Assembly (NCBI RefSeq): GCF_014633365.1 | Contig: NW_026267104.1 | Coordinates: forward strand, 6,756,587 to 6,820,586 | DNA: 64,000 nt | Reading direction: 5' to 3' | DNA from: Diospyros lotus | Taxonomy: Eukaryota; Streptophyta; Magnoliopsida; Ericales; Ebenaceae | Part shown: in pieces, positions 1-15,000 of the stretch | Numbering within the stretch: the stretch's first letter is position 1 | Layout of the letters: every line of letters starts with the position of its first letter | Translations under genes and position numbers: made by a program | The notes under the pieces: generated by a model | Database searches by the model: none | What the model was told of the DNA's origin: nothing | Seen by the model: the letters and a program-made list of their open reading frames with translations, nothing else

Positions 1-3000
1 ACAGATAAAAAGCAAACAAAAAGTTAAACATATAATGTAGCAACATGTTGGTTGTTTTTTTATTATTATTAACCTTTCTCAATATAGGATGTATATAACA
101 TGCTCAATATCTTGTCTAAAGAACAATAGCTAAATATTCACTACTCTTGTAAGCCAAAGCTTCCATTTGAAAGAATTACTTACCAGGAGCAACCACGCAA
201 GAGACCACACTCTTAGCACACCCTTTCATTCCATCATTGCGAACAGGTGTGTACACAAGTTCCACGCATCTTCCCACATCTTCCAAGGTCAAGTCCAAGA
301 AGTCTGCTAATGGAATATTTTAAGCATTTAATCTAATACTCAAATAAGATATGTTATAACAAGAAAAGAATGAACAAACAAGAAGTAGATAAAGAAAATA
401 ATATCAAAGAAAGATAACTAACCACCAGCATTTAGTTTATCTTTGACTCCATTACTTTTCACTCTAAACCATTCGTATAAGCATTCTCCTTTTTCTCTGA
501 ATCAAGATTTAAATGCTTCAATTTCTGGGGCAAATCAAGTTCAGAAATAAAAGTAGTCAATAAGACAGTTGACCAGATATCTCACCCTCCACTATAAGAA
601 GCAATGAAGCTCAAGCGTTCTCCTTCCACAAATGATCCAAGAAATTCAAGCGACCAGCAAGTAGGTGGTCCTGCAATAAGGAATGATATTACTACTAGGA
701 ACATACATAGGCATCATCAGCATAGCAAATCGAATGATTGGCTTCACCAACTCCACTACATTCTTAAAGGAAAAGAAAACTGCAACCAACTAATGCCCGA
801 ACATCACATTATCAGAAACTGCTGCAAAGAAATCACTTGCAGACCAGGCATTACTGGTCCAGTTTATTAAGCAAGAACTGAAGAAGCGTGACCATTATGT
901 TATCAAAAGCAACAAAATGACACATTTCCATACCAGGTATTATTGGGCCAATTTGTTCAGAAAGCACAATTGGACCACGAGCCCAATCACTCCTTATAGG
1001 CTCACATAAAACCGATATAAAGTAGCCAATGTCATCAACAGAGAGTATGTATGATGATGTAGTAGCATCCTTAATTTCAGTCTGAGTGCCATCTGAACTA
1101 GTCTGCACAAGCACATTCTATTATTCAGCAAGTGAAGCAGCCAACAATCAATTGTCATTGAACAAAAATTGAAGTTAATGGACCAATTACTTAAGTTAAC
1201 AGCATAAAATGAACACAATCAACTGATTCTTTAGAATCAGGTTATGGAAATGTGCATTGGTGGGAGTACGACAAACTTATGTCAAACAAAAGTACCCGGA
1301 ACCAACGAAAAATTGAGTCTCCCTCTTCACCACCCCAATACTTTTTATCAACAGTCAGCGTACAGCCTTCAACAGCAGTTCCAACTACTTGCAAAGAAAG
1401 TAATCTTGGGCTACCTGGTAACCAACCGCAGTCATTTTAGACATCAGTGATTATAATCACTACCCATACTAGTCCCATAAGTATTCACACAGGACCTGCA
1501 CATGATTTTAGGGTGGAAGTGTGAATTCTGTGCCATTATCCTTAGTGTGTGTGGTGTGTGAATGAGCACAAACATTTTTTACAAGGATGAGAGACATAAA
1601 ATCCTTGTAAAACATAAACTGTTTTCAACTATCCTGATCTCAATCTTTAAGGGAAAATCAGAGCAATTGCAACAAGATAGTTACTGTAACCTCATCTCTT
1701 CATAAATATGTACATGTTTTTTAACTCTGAAGCAACAGAATTTAGAAAGAGTAGATATATTATTGTTCAATAACTCAACTATTGAAATAAAACAGTAGAA
1801 AGCATAGGGCTTGACAAATAAATTGTTCACTACTTAGCAGAAACAAGAGTCGTGTGCCCATAGATGGCGTTTGTAGAAGTTAGAGAACAGTCAAAAGGTC
1901 AGCTTCGAAGCAGGCAAATTTGTACAGGTTGCAGACCAGAGGATTAAAATTTGAAGGGTCAATAACTAGAAATAGTTTGTCAAAGACGGGAAACCTTTGG
2001 ACATAGTAAGTCCAACCCTGGAGGTATCCTGACAAGATTAAATGTTATCCAATTCAGTCATTGCGCATTTGTCCTTTAGGTGTGAGTTTATTTGTCTGTG
2101 TCTCTGTCCATGTGTGTTTTGGAGCATTATTTGATACTTAACGCAAATAACTATCAAAAACAACTAAAACAAAAGAATAGGCTTAGGGATTGAATGCAAA
2201 ATTAGTAAAATTTATGGCAATTGACAACACCAACAAAGGGAACTCAAGAGCGATCTAGAAAGCAAGGACCTCTGCATGTGACTATATCCTCATCTTGCAG
2301 ACAAAAACCAGACCCCAACAAGCAACTATGTCACCAGGACTAAGATAAGAGCATCAGGTATCAACGCATTTGAAATGTCAAATCTTTTTTCCTTTTTTGC
2401 ATTAACATATTTGTTGAATACATGTCCAACAAAACACAAGACACATCTCATATATCCTATGTGTAAGTGCCTGATAAAGGTACCTCACAAATTTAGTACA
2501 GTAGATAAAATAGAGTACCTGGATAATTGTCATAATGACAAACTCAAAAGCTTGAAAATTTGCTCTCACAATGTAAGCCCTGAATAATATTTCTAGTCAT
2601 TCCTGCTAAACAACCCTTGACGCAAGAGCATAGCTTACATTTGGTTTTAAGATACAAAAATGGCCAATTGTAAAGCAAAAACAAATGAAGGGTTCCCAGA
2701 AGGGCTAAACATGAAAAGGTGAAGATCATCTTCAACTCTGTCTCAAATACTATATGTCAACTTGACCTTTTTTTCCAATCTATTGATCTCTATGAAACAG
2801 TACTAAGCATTATCACAGCACAATTTCCACTAAGCTATGGAAAAACCTTTTAACCTCCAATTTACAAGAAAACTAAGGCTACATTACTCTTGACAGTCTA
2901 TAAACATTAGGCATTTGTAGTTCCACATACTCTGGCAACCACATAAAGACAAATATGTCAATGAAAATAAACATTGATTCATTATTAGACAGAAAACAGT

Positions 3001-6000
3001 TACCAGGCCGAGTGCGTTCCTGCCCCATGCAAGTTCTTGGCTCACCTACAATCCCATCATCACGAATTGGGGTACATGAAAAGGAAATAAATTTACCAAT
3101 GGCATCTTTGGTAACCCGATATTGGAGAAGACCTGAAGCCTCTGGTATTAGATTGCCAGAGTCAGTTTCAACCTGCATGTGACATGGCAGGTGTAAATCA
3201 AAGAAAAAGTCCTAACAAACTAAAAATATGCACAATCAAATTGTTGTGCGTCAAAAAAGAAACTCTGAAACTGAGATCAACCAAGAAATCATCAAATAAC
3301 TAATATTTTGCAGAAATAATAATGAAATTTACAAATAAGTTGAATTCTTCATCTCCATACAGCAACTGTTAATCAGACACCAAAAGAAGAATGTCCAGCA
3401 AAACCAGAAATACTTTTCTAAAGAGCTTTCTGAATGTGTTTTGCAGAATCACCAGCCTAATTAATAATTTTGGAAGGTGTAATAGCTTTTAGCTTTCTAC
3501 TTCTTCCTCAGCCTTGAAAACATTTTCTTCCATCTAATACAAAAGAAATTTCAATTTTGGACTTACCTGGAAGCAATTCTCTATAAAAAAAAATTCCTTT
3601 CATGTTAGCTTCATGGCAATAATGGATCCAGAACAAAACAGAATTGCATTGCACATCATGTGGCCATCAAAGCTTATAAAAATGCCAAAAAAAAAAAAGA
3701 AATGCATGCCATCAGCTGCAGGCTGATGAGTATTCCTATTGTCAAATTATTGACCACCAACTTATCTAAAAGATTAAGTTATTACAGAAAAACGTAAATC
3801 TTCTAGATTACTTTTTTACTCTGAATACAGGTCCTCACACATGACAGACTTCACAATATAGTTGGACCAAACACTTGTACCTACTTGAACATCAAGTTGA
3901 TGGTGAAACTTGAACAGAGACTATTATCAGTTCCAATACCTAGTAAAATTGTTGACAACAAACTCATCAAAAAGCACTTAGGTGGCTAGAGATAAGAGTA
4001 ATTTTTGGGCTACATTCAGCTGGTTCACCAAACAATCATTTTTTTTTTTTTTTGGAAGAATTTATTAAGTTACATAGGAACTGAAAAAATGTAAGAGAAA
4101 GTTAAATATGCAAGACAACAGTTGTGCTTTCACATGGTGAAAAGTAATACATCAATAAAGCAAAGGGTCATATACCTCATGAAGGAACCAATTATAAATA
4201 CTTTTTCCTTCATGACCTCCAATGTAACCATCACATGGTGAAAAGTAATACATCAATAAAGCAAAGGGTCATATACCTCATGAAGGAACCAATTATAAAT
4301 ACTTTTTCCTTCATGACCTCCAATGTAACCATATGAAGCTGTCAATATTCCGCCTTCAGAGTAATCACCAGTAATTGATAAGAAATTTAGGCTCGGGGGA
4401 AGAGCTGCAAAGATGATTACACATACTAGTGGTGAGCAATGGTCAGAGTATAGAGGGGGAAAATTGATGAACAAATTTGTACTGAACAGGATAACAGAAT
4501 TAGAACTAGTTGATGAACTTTAAAGTAATATCAATTAAATTCTTAAACATTCACAAAAATAAAAGTCTAAAGTCCATATGGAGTGATACATGTACATACC
4601 AGCAAACAAATAGCACCAAGAAAACCTTCCTAACAGTGGCCATTATCTTAAACAAGATCCAACTTTACATGCATCCAGACCTCACAAAGATACAAGCAAA
4701 TCAAAATTTATTACTCAATAAAAAAGATATTGAACATTTCATTCCAAGAGAGAAAAGCCCAAATGTATTGGTTCCACTATGATCAGATAAGGACAATGCA
4801 TCGACACCATAAAGAGACAAAGGTGATGACAACATAATAAGCCTTAATCCCACGAGGTGAAGTCAGCAACACCCTAAAGAGACAATGGGAGCAGGGAAGA
4901 TGGTAATATATCACAATTAGCAAAAGTTTGTAGCAAATACTAGACCATTTGATAGGAATCCTAACTGCATCCATAGAATATTTTGTGATTATGTATTATC
5001 TATTCTCACATGAATCTATTATTAGCAACAGGCAAAGATGTGGACAATAATAAACACAGAAAAATTCAGTCACAGATTGTAGAAATTTCACGTTAATGAC
5101 CAGCAAGACTGGTTTCACTTTTTTGGTGGGAAGGGAAAAGAATCTAAAACTATGGAAAGATGTAGATGCAGGGAACAAGATACATGAACTTAAAAAGAAA
5201 CTTGTATTGATGGAGAATCATATTGCCACTCTAATAAACTAGAACCACCATCATAGCTAACTTGATTACCACTTGTCAATGTTTGTTTACTAAATTTTTT
5301 ACATTGGGATGTAATCCCATTAAAACTCAATTGTTGATGTGGTGACTAACGGATGAGCAAAAGAAACTGTAGCGTCAATTTTAGCATATCAATAAAGTCT
5401 TCTGTTGCAGTTGAGGAACCTCACATCACATAATGTAAGTTGAAATAATAGATCTGCAACAAAAACATTAAATGGTGATAACAATCATATCCATTTCTAA
5501 GCCTAAGCGATCAAATGTTACAGTGTTGTATGATAAAATTACCAACTCAATTGCATCGTGTAAAACCAAAAATTCAAATGCCAACAGAGTGAAGGGAGAG
5601 TGTGTGTGTGTGTGTTTGGGGGGGGGGGGGGGGGGGGGGGGGGGGAGAGAGAGATGGTACGGGGAAGGCTAGAGACAGAGGATTCCATTTTCTCATCCCT
5701 CCAGTCACCAAGTATTTGTACGAACATAATCTAATCCACATATTACCCACATAGTTTTTCCACTTTATTTAAATTTTCAACCAACTTTAATCAACAAAAG
5801 CAAAATATGCTACTTACTTTCAACCGCTTTTTCAGATATAGAATAAGCCGGTTCGCCAGATTCACCATCTGGAGTCATGGGAGTGAATTTTGCAACGATA
5901 AAACAGCCAACAGCTCCTAAAGGTATGCGAAATGCCTAAACAAAGTCAAAGGTGAATTTAGGCATGCAGTTAACTGACAGGCTAAAAAACAAATGCCAAC

Positions 6001-9000
6001 ATATAACAACTAGCACCTTCGCAATTTTTGATGTGCTTAATGCTTCAAGACCGTTTTCACCCTCCAATGTTGATGATGCTGTTTTAAACCATTGAACTCT
6101 GCTAGCTCCTTCAGTTCCTCCAGTCACCATACCAGTAACAGTGACCTTACTTCCCTCCCTCAAGTCACCAATTATCATCACATTTGTTACTCTTGGAGGA
6201 GCTGAATTAGATTAGGGCAAAACAGAAGATAAAGAGCATTAAAGAGCAAAACAATAATGTGATGCTGATATGCGTAGCAATCATCTTTTTAGAGATAGGA
6301 AAACTATTGAGCAGAAAAGAAAATGGAACAAATTCCAAGATCTTCTCACACCATAACCCGTGCTCAGTAGAAAAGGATGGGGCAAGCAAGGACAAGATGA
6401 AATTATCACTTTTTTTAGACTTTTTCAATTCAAAAATCTCAACTTTCCAAAACATTGAGATGAAATCAACAGTGAAAGAAAGACAAAATGAGAATGGATA
6501 GAAAGTAAAAAATATATATATAGTCTAGGTAAACCTTTTTCTTTCCCTGATTTTGCATAATGTGAGATATGAGAGATACCACCAGAGGCATCATTTTGTA
6601 ACATTTTGAGTGTACTGGCATAATGTGTTCCATAAAACTTAGTTCACAATGATATAGTTGGTCTTGGAACCTAATCGGCTTCCCAAAAAAATAAGATGGT
6701 TTAAGAAAGAAAAATTATTGTAGAGCAATCTCTAAACGTATCAATTAAAAACACCTGAGATTTTTAATCCACTAAGTGAAACTAAGTTGACGGTCACAAA
6801 GTAGCTCTATTGTTGACAACGGGAGCCCAAAATCACTAGAAAGTTTATATAGGCTCCTCTCTGCAGTGGTGTGGAAGTCTGAAGTAGAAACTAGTTCAAG
6901 CAATGAGCACTTGATGTGGTTGCATTCCCTTGTAACAACATACTAAGATTGTATTCTTATGCATTGCATTTTCATCGTTCCAGAGCATGCAAGGGATAGG
7001 TAGGATGACCCATCTGGGCCAGATGAGTCGAGAAGATATGCACGATATTATGTATGTAATTTTTAAGCATGTCACTTTATTAAGCTTAAATGTTGCGGCA
7101 TCAAGTTGATCAGTCTGAGGCAGTTGATTGTATGACATGAAATGACGAAATGTTTTGATCACCACCCATCGCAAGATTCAGGCTTTGTGACTCAGGTCAG
7201 TCCATGAGACATGGCAAGTCACAACCACGCTAACATGCCAAGGTAAGTAAACAGAATAGGTGTACCTTGCAATGGAGATGGGGACCACATTAATTTGTTT
7301 CCACAACTTAGTAATCATGCATGGTGGCAATTTGAAGTTGAAAAACCAAAACATTAATTTTTATGCAACACTTCTACAACCACAGATGACATACTTCATC
7401 TAACAACAACTAAACAGATATATTCATACAGATAAAACCGCCAAAGAACAAGGAAAATCTTTGGATAATTGTGTTAGACGAATAGATGACAGCACCTTCA
7501 TTATTTGTTTTCTAAAATTTCGTTTAACATTAACAAGTTCCATTCCTAGAAAAGACAGACCTCTTATACAATGTTGAACACAAACACACACAAGAAAAAT
7601 AAGGCAAATCATAGTTTAGAAGGAATGCAAGTCTATGATATACAAAGGAGTAAATACAAAAACATTTCAGATGCTCCGAGGGGAAAGAATACAAACAAGT
7701 TCAGTCCCAGTGGCTCTAGATTCCATTCAGAAAGCAAATCTAAATATTGTAAATACATCCATAACAGATATTATATGCACATATTATTTAATTGCACATA
7801 CAAAATCAACATGCCTTGCTTAATTGTTGGAGACAATGTTGATACAGACTTGCCCTCCTGGCCTGTTAAATGAAACAAAAGTTAGAAGAAAACATATTAC
7901 CGTCTATAGGTACATTAAAATTATATGTAGCAAATGTAGCATATCTATCTTCAATCTAGGAGAGAATGTACACACCCTCAAAATTGACAGGTATATATAC
8001 AAAAGCCAATTTCCACCCAACATCTTCTTTGGTTAAGGCGTAGTCAGTTGTACCTGTTGACACTAATAAACACTCCCTGCCAGATTTAAACAATAAATTA
8101 GATTTTAAAAAAAAAAAAGATTGGGATAACAAATTGACTGAGAAAAACTGAGCACTCTGTTATTTCATGTAATGTAGTTCAGTGAGTAATGCATTCTACT
8201 CTCAACAGAAAAGACCTTGTTAATACAATGTCCAGATACAATAGGTATAGACAAAATAAAGTAGAAAGACACGTCAGCTCATCAGATCAGAATGGAACAA
8301 GCAACGGTATTTGCTAGTTTCGGAAGGAAGCAAGGAAGAAAAAGCGTTATCCTTATTGGAAAAAATGATTTAGGATAAATCATATACAATAGCAATATAG
8401 ATGAGAATAACTACATCCAATTTTATTAAAACATACTGATCAAACAATAACCCAGCTGATGGATTTGCTTTCTTATGGAACAAGTTGTTCCTGAAAAAAT
8501 CAGCTTATCCTGACCACCCAATAATCACTAAGCTTAACAAAGCATGGAATTATGACCAAATTAAAATGAATCAAACAAAATTTTCTGTGTATGTAAAATT
8601 TTAGACCATCGCATCCCACTAGAAAAGTATTTTATAATCTTTGCAGCTTCAGTTCATAATTTGTATGTCTTTCACTAACAATAACTAAAATAGAAATGTC
8701 AGAAAACCATGGGAACAACCTTGTTTGGCTATCATCTATTTTCCAAATGCAAAGTGAAAAAAAATAATAATAATGGTCAAAATGGCTTGTTGAAGTTTAA
8801 CTGTCTCCTCCGGTCCACCGTTAGTAAGATACATAACAAAAGGAAATGATACTAACCCACTGTTCTTGTCCTCGCGCAACCACTCAAACTTGCTGGGACC
8901 TTCTCTTCCTCCAAAGTATTTTCCAATACCTTTGATAGTACTTCCTTCAACAGCATCACCAATAATCTGCACGTCATTGACCGATGGAGGAGCTGCAAGT

Positions 9001-12000
9001 AGAATAATTAGTTTTTAAACCTTAATATGCTTTCAGGTAATAAACTGAATTAAAATGGACCCAAAAAAATTGAAAACTGCTATAAACATATCTACTTCAT
9101 AAACCATAATCAAAAGTAGGTAAGGTATTGAGCTATTTAAATTCCAAGTGATCTAATATAACAACAGAACAAATTACAAGCTTCACCAGGGAAACCAAAG
9201 TTCAGTCCATATAGAAAGCAACAGAAACAACAAAAATTTAGAAACATGGAGCACCTGAAAGTGATTTTACATACTTATATATAAGATCTAATTTAGGATT
9301 TTAAGTGGGACTTACTAGAAACTAGGTTTGGTCATTTTAATTTCTCAAGGTCTAGTAGATTGCGAATGATCTTCATGTTGGCAACTTTTGAAGAAAAAAA
9401 GAAATGGAAAAGGGAGAAAGTTAGGGTCGAGGCCAAATACGATCTAGTGTAGGAAAATTGAGAGGAAATCAATCACCAAATTGAGATGATTAGGGTTTTT
9501 TTCTATCTTTTTTTGAAGTTCACTAATAACAAACGGAAAACATAAATAATACATACAGAATTTTGATCCACCTTATACCTGGTTTGACATAATCTGTGAT
9601 TGCATATTGAGGTTCTCCTTTTGCACCTTCTTCTGTCATAGGAGTATACATAAAAACCAAACATGAATCAATGTCATCAAGTGTCAACTGGTATTCCTCA
9701 TCTTCTGCACCAACAATTACTACTGGACTACTATTCCATTTCCTCCTTAGCCAGCTGGAAATTTCATATCAAACAAACATAGAAGAAGAGTAAAGTCCAC
9801 ATTTAGGGAATACTAATAGTTTTACAAAGGTTGATAAAGCAGTCAAACAGTTCTATATTAGGTTTTTCTTTCATTTGGGTGATTGGGGAGATAATTAGTT
9901 ATTAGATAGCAAGGATATAAAGGCATACCTAGCAACACCTTTTCCTGGAGTTCCACCACACCATGCAACTTCAGCATATCCCCTAATAACATTTCCCTCT
10001 ACTAATTCGCCCCGCACATCAATCTTCAAAACCTTTGGGCATCCAGTTCCTTAGCAATAAAACAGCATGAGAATGATCTGATGGAGAATGATTTAGATGA
10101 ATGTGAATGTTAACCAATCATCTCCAAATCATGCAAAGAACATACCAGGTGAAACTGGTGAAGATATAGCAAAAATTTTAGGGTACTTGGTCCCTTCCAA
10201 GATGGGGGTACACTCCACTTTTAGAATCCTGTCAATATCCTCATGCTTTGGCCAGTAAACCTAAACATCATGTAATTATCAACATGATACAGAAACCATT
10301 CATAATGTGAAGAAGGTACATCTAATAACACAGATAATTATTACCTCTCCAGTTGCATCAGGGATGGGAAGAAAATTTGAGGGAGTTCTCTCTCCTATAA
10401 ACCATTGGTACTTTAAGATCAAGTCCGAATCATTGCTCCCAGTTTTATCTGTGATGAAACTGAAGTGGCAGAAACAAGCATCTTCTTCAAAAGGTTGATC
10501 AATAGACGCTTCCTTGAGCAGATAGCCAGGAGGAAATTGATCTTTCCATTGCTCAAAAAGAAATTGGAAAGTTGAATCTGTTCAAGGATTCCAATTTCAT
10601 TAGAAAAAATAAGATAAAAAGAGGGGGGTAGAAACAAACAGGAAAATTACATCTTGAGTAACACTGATTCTCATGAACTTTCTACTCAAATGTATATTTC
10701 TTAATTGTGTTAAGAAGTCCCAAAGCTCCATATGTCACATTAACATTGATAACCTTTAAAGAAGAAGGATGCTGGCCATGCTAGTCGACATGAATTCAAC
10801 AGTTGCTATAGTACACATTTTGAGTCAAACTTAAACTAATCTTTGCTTCTCAGTGAAGAAAAAACTAAGTGAGCTGCTAACTATAAAGCTACTCCACCAA
10901 TTTGTTACTGATTCCCAAAAAAATCAAGCTTCTTGTGCCACATTTCACAAACCCGAAAGGAAGGACCTGCCCAGAATCCCAAACTTTCTACCAATAAGGG
11001 CAAATGATTGAGTACAGCTCTTGGGAGGATAAACAGCTGCGCAACTGGGAACTGAGCCTCCCAATCACCCATAATTAAAAATCCATCTAAGAAAGCCATA
11101 GAAGGATTCTCCCACAAGTCGGACCAAGTGAAAGGGCCATCTTCTGAGGGAACATGCATTAGCTCCAATGAGTTAATAAAATTCGAAAAACCCCTCAAAG
11201 TTTTATTTATAGCTATACATCATTTCCTTTCATAACAGAATCTAATAATATTAATATCAATCTCCTAAGCATCATGGTTCTGTCCAAAGTGAATGGATAT
11301 TTTATAATTCTTCCCGCATTCACTTCTATCGTTCTCACAGTGAGGAAAGATAATCCAATAATATACACATGAAACCATCTTCAAAAGTTCTAAATTCACA
11401 TTAGGAATAGAAGTTCTCTCTCTTTTAGTTCATTTAGAACACAAATGGATAATTTAACTCCTATCCAAACCATGAAACAGCTTAAGCTTCAAGAAGAAAT
11501 TGGTTGTCTAACATGCAGTTATGTCACTTCCATGTATTTAAACATTCTACAATACATTGTTTGGATATATGCTTTAAAAACGGTAAAGCAAGCCATGGCA
11601 CCATACCCTTGACATTTTGTGGAGGACAAAAGAACAAGATTTCACCTCATTGTTTCTTCCAACCATAAACAATATAGTAAGTATTAAAACATGAACATGA
11701 TAGTTATATGCTCTCTATGTCCACTAATTGCAGCCACATGCATTAGCAACTTCTCCACCCAAGGCCAATGACAAAACCCTTTACACATTGATAATGGTGA
11801 AAATAATTGAGTTCCACAGCTGTCATATGTAGCCAGTTTTTCCTTTATTGTGTGCGTTGGTGGAAAGAGAGTTTCTGGAGTAGGTAAGAGAGAATCAATT
11901 TATAGATAATACATAAAAAAAAACCAGTAAAGCAATAGGCATTTCTCAAGAACTAACCAAGAGCATGCTCAGGACGGCACAACTCCCAACCACCTCTAAT

Positions 12001-15000
12001 GCATAAGGCAGTTTGTGCAGGATAACGCTTTGCATATGCTAGCTCCTCTCGAGAAAGATCTATAAGAATTTTCAGATTTGTACATTAGAGACTGTTATAG
12101 CAAGTTAATTTGTAAGGTGAAAAAAATAAGATGAACATTTTTGAAGCCACTCTTTAAAGGAGAAAAAGATCTGGCAACAAAATGAATTAGCTTACTTGCA
12201 CCTAATTCAAAACAGAAAGAAAGAAATATTAAATAGAAAAAAGGAAAAAAAACAGTATGGATTGCAACAGAAGAAGGTTTGGGATTGAAGCACATCAAAA
12301 CTAACAAGTTTCCATGCTCCACAAAAACAAAATAAAAAAACAAAAAAGGAAAACATAGAAAACAAATACCATAGCAAACAAATACTACAGCAAAGAAATA
12401 AATAATTTCAGTACCTCGATCATTGAATTTTTTCAAAGTTGGTCCAACAAGCAAAATAGAAGCTGCTTCCAGATGCCGCATTTCAAGTATAGGATTCTCT
12501 TCCACCCGCAGATGCTGCAGCCAATCACATTAGCAAAAATTTAATTGCATGCATGTTAAGAGAACAGACAGACTAATATTTTGTAATTCCCAATGTTTGG
12601 ATTTCTTCAAATTGGTCCATTATCCACCACCCACCACATACTTCAAAAAAAAGAACGAAAAAAAAAAAAAGGAAACCAATATAGACAAAATGAAAGGTAA
12701 GAAAATTAAAATAGTAACGACTTCAGCAACCAGCTTTATTATTTCCAGTTGCAAAACTAACAGAACAGGTCATCAAGAGTGCCAATCTCCTTAATCATCT
12801 CATAGAATGACATCTCTCAATTATTATCCAGTATCCAGTATCCAGTAACCAGTGTCACAGCCCACCATGTCATCACCTGCATAGATGCTGTGAGGATTCT
12901 GCATGGTGGACCACAAGTCATACAACACTCTAGATTCTAAAGTACACTTGTATATGAGGGAGCACTTTAAATGTCCTAGAATAAGCATGAAGCATAGATA
13001 TCTCTTTCAATTATACTAGAGAATATATTGTAACCATAGAATCAAATTAATCCAAACTGACAATTGACAAGGTGAACAAGTATGAATAAGAGAACCTCCT
13101 CATTTTGTAAACATCAAGATCAAGAGTTCAAGTATTCTATGCAAGAGCGTTCATCTACTATCCCTTTGTCTTCAAGCTCTCAAGCTTTCTCTTCCAAGCT
13201 CAGGAGAGAGAAAAGGCTTATTAACCACTTTAAAAGGAGAAAAAAGTTGTCCAAGTACTGAATTATGTTGAATTCAAGCCCATGACTATATTAGAGACTT
13301 AAAGCTAGAGAATGAGACAGAATTGAAACTTACACAGACTGCACCCCTAATGCGGGGAAAGGCAAGAAGGATAAATCTGTTTTGACAGACTGTTAGCAAC
13401 CTTAGAAGGACAGCTTGCAAAAGCTGAGCTTGTTGTAGCCAACAGAGCAAGTTAGTTTGACGAGTTGGGCCAAGGCATCGAGAACCCCAGGAAGAAGTTG
13501 CATGCATGCCATGAAAATACTACATGGACACCATATAGCATGAAAGTACAATTGTACACAGGAGCATCCTAGAATATTCTTTGAAAAGCATGAAAAGTAG
13601 ATATCTCATATCTCTTTGGATTATTCTAGAGAATTTATATAGTCGTAAAGAGGTAAACAAGTATAAATAGGGTGCTTATGCCCACTTGTACCATCAAGTT
13701 CAAGAGTTCATGTATTCTATGTCAGAGCATTTGGGGATATAAATTCCACAGAAAACTGAAAGACATAATCAAATAAGGAAAATTTTCTTCCCTGAGTACT
13801 AAAGCTTGTATACAAACTCCGCCAACATTTTAGCCTTCTTCCCAACCCATCATGTCTTTGGAGGCAAATAATATTAATCCTTCTTTTGATTACTACCTGC
13901 ACCACTTCTATAAATGTTCCTATCAAAGTTCGACCATGATCCAATCCGTTATCTCTCATCCTAGACTAATTCCTTTACTAACATCCAGGCGTCCATGCAA
14001 TACAAGTTGCTGAAAGGGTTACACCCAAAACCCTAATCACACTTCACAAAACTTAATAGACAGATTGAAGGCATCTGAGCAATTACATAAGTGAATATTT
14101 TGCTGGGAAGGATGTTAAGAGGTAATATTACAATTTTGACAGGTACATAAAAAAATTTATGGGCATGACAAAGTGGGTTAGGGAAGAAAAAATCATAACC
14201 AAGTGTTGGGAGATTATAGCAAAAACCAAAAAGAGAGTCCACAAAAGATCAATTGCAAACCCCACTAGATGCTTAGAATTTTTATTTAAAAATAAAAGGA
14301 AAAAAAAGAAGGCATCCATAGTACATGAAGCTCCCGTCTCTGCTAGGGTCAAAAGAGGGTCATATTTGTACACGGCAACACCCTTAATTTACTCTAGATG
14401 CTTAGAAATTAAAGTGAATAAAATTAAAAAAAAAAAAAGGAATTGCTAGCTAAAACACCTTATCCTGAAACATGAACAATACGATACATGGAAGGTTGCA
14501 ATTGACTTGTGAGTGACCATCACATCTAAAAGATTCAAACAACTAAGGGGATAACTTTATTGTTTCTTCTAGAAGTACTTGCATTTAAAAGTGGAAAATG
14601 CAAGTACTATTGAGTCAGCAAGAAGATTTGAACCCAAAATCATTTTGCCTAATCTGGTATCAAGTTGAACAATTGACCATTGCCTCACCTGAAAAACTTA
14701 AAGTTGTTATAGAGAGAGTTGTCATTTATTTTCTCAACAGGTGCCTGGATTTTATGCAATACAGAGGCAAACTCACTTCACTGGTGCTTCCTATCATGTC
14801 AGATGTTTCTTTTCCTTTCCTCTTGTTTAGAGGGATAGGCAGTTAAGAAAATGGGTTTCAGAATGATCCATCAAACATTGAAGCATAAAACAAATAACAG
14901 GTTACAAAAGAATAACATGAAATGATAATGAGGCCCCCCAGTTAGATATATAGAACGAACCTCAAGGGCTGGTAAGTACGGGAAACCCTTCAAACTTGAG

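Noticed and set aside
12095..12505. 136-codon minus-strand frame as a stand-alone gene
   Set aside because: Only its first part is coding (AIR9 exon 8); the rest reads through the donor into intron.
14605..14690. Sequence with gatttgaaccc resembling a tRNA T-arm
   Set aside because: No matching acceptor stem, D-arm or anticodon arm was found; it looks like a dispersed repeat.
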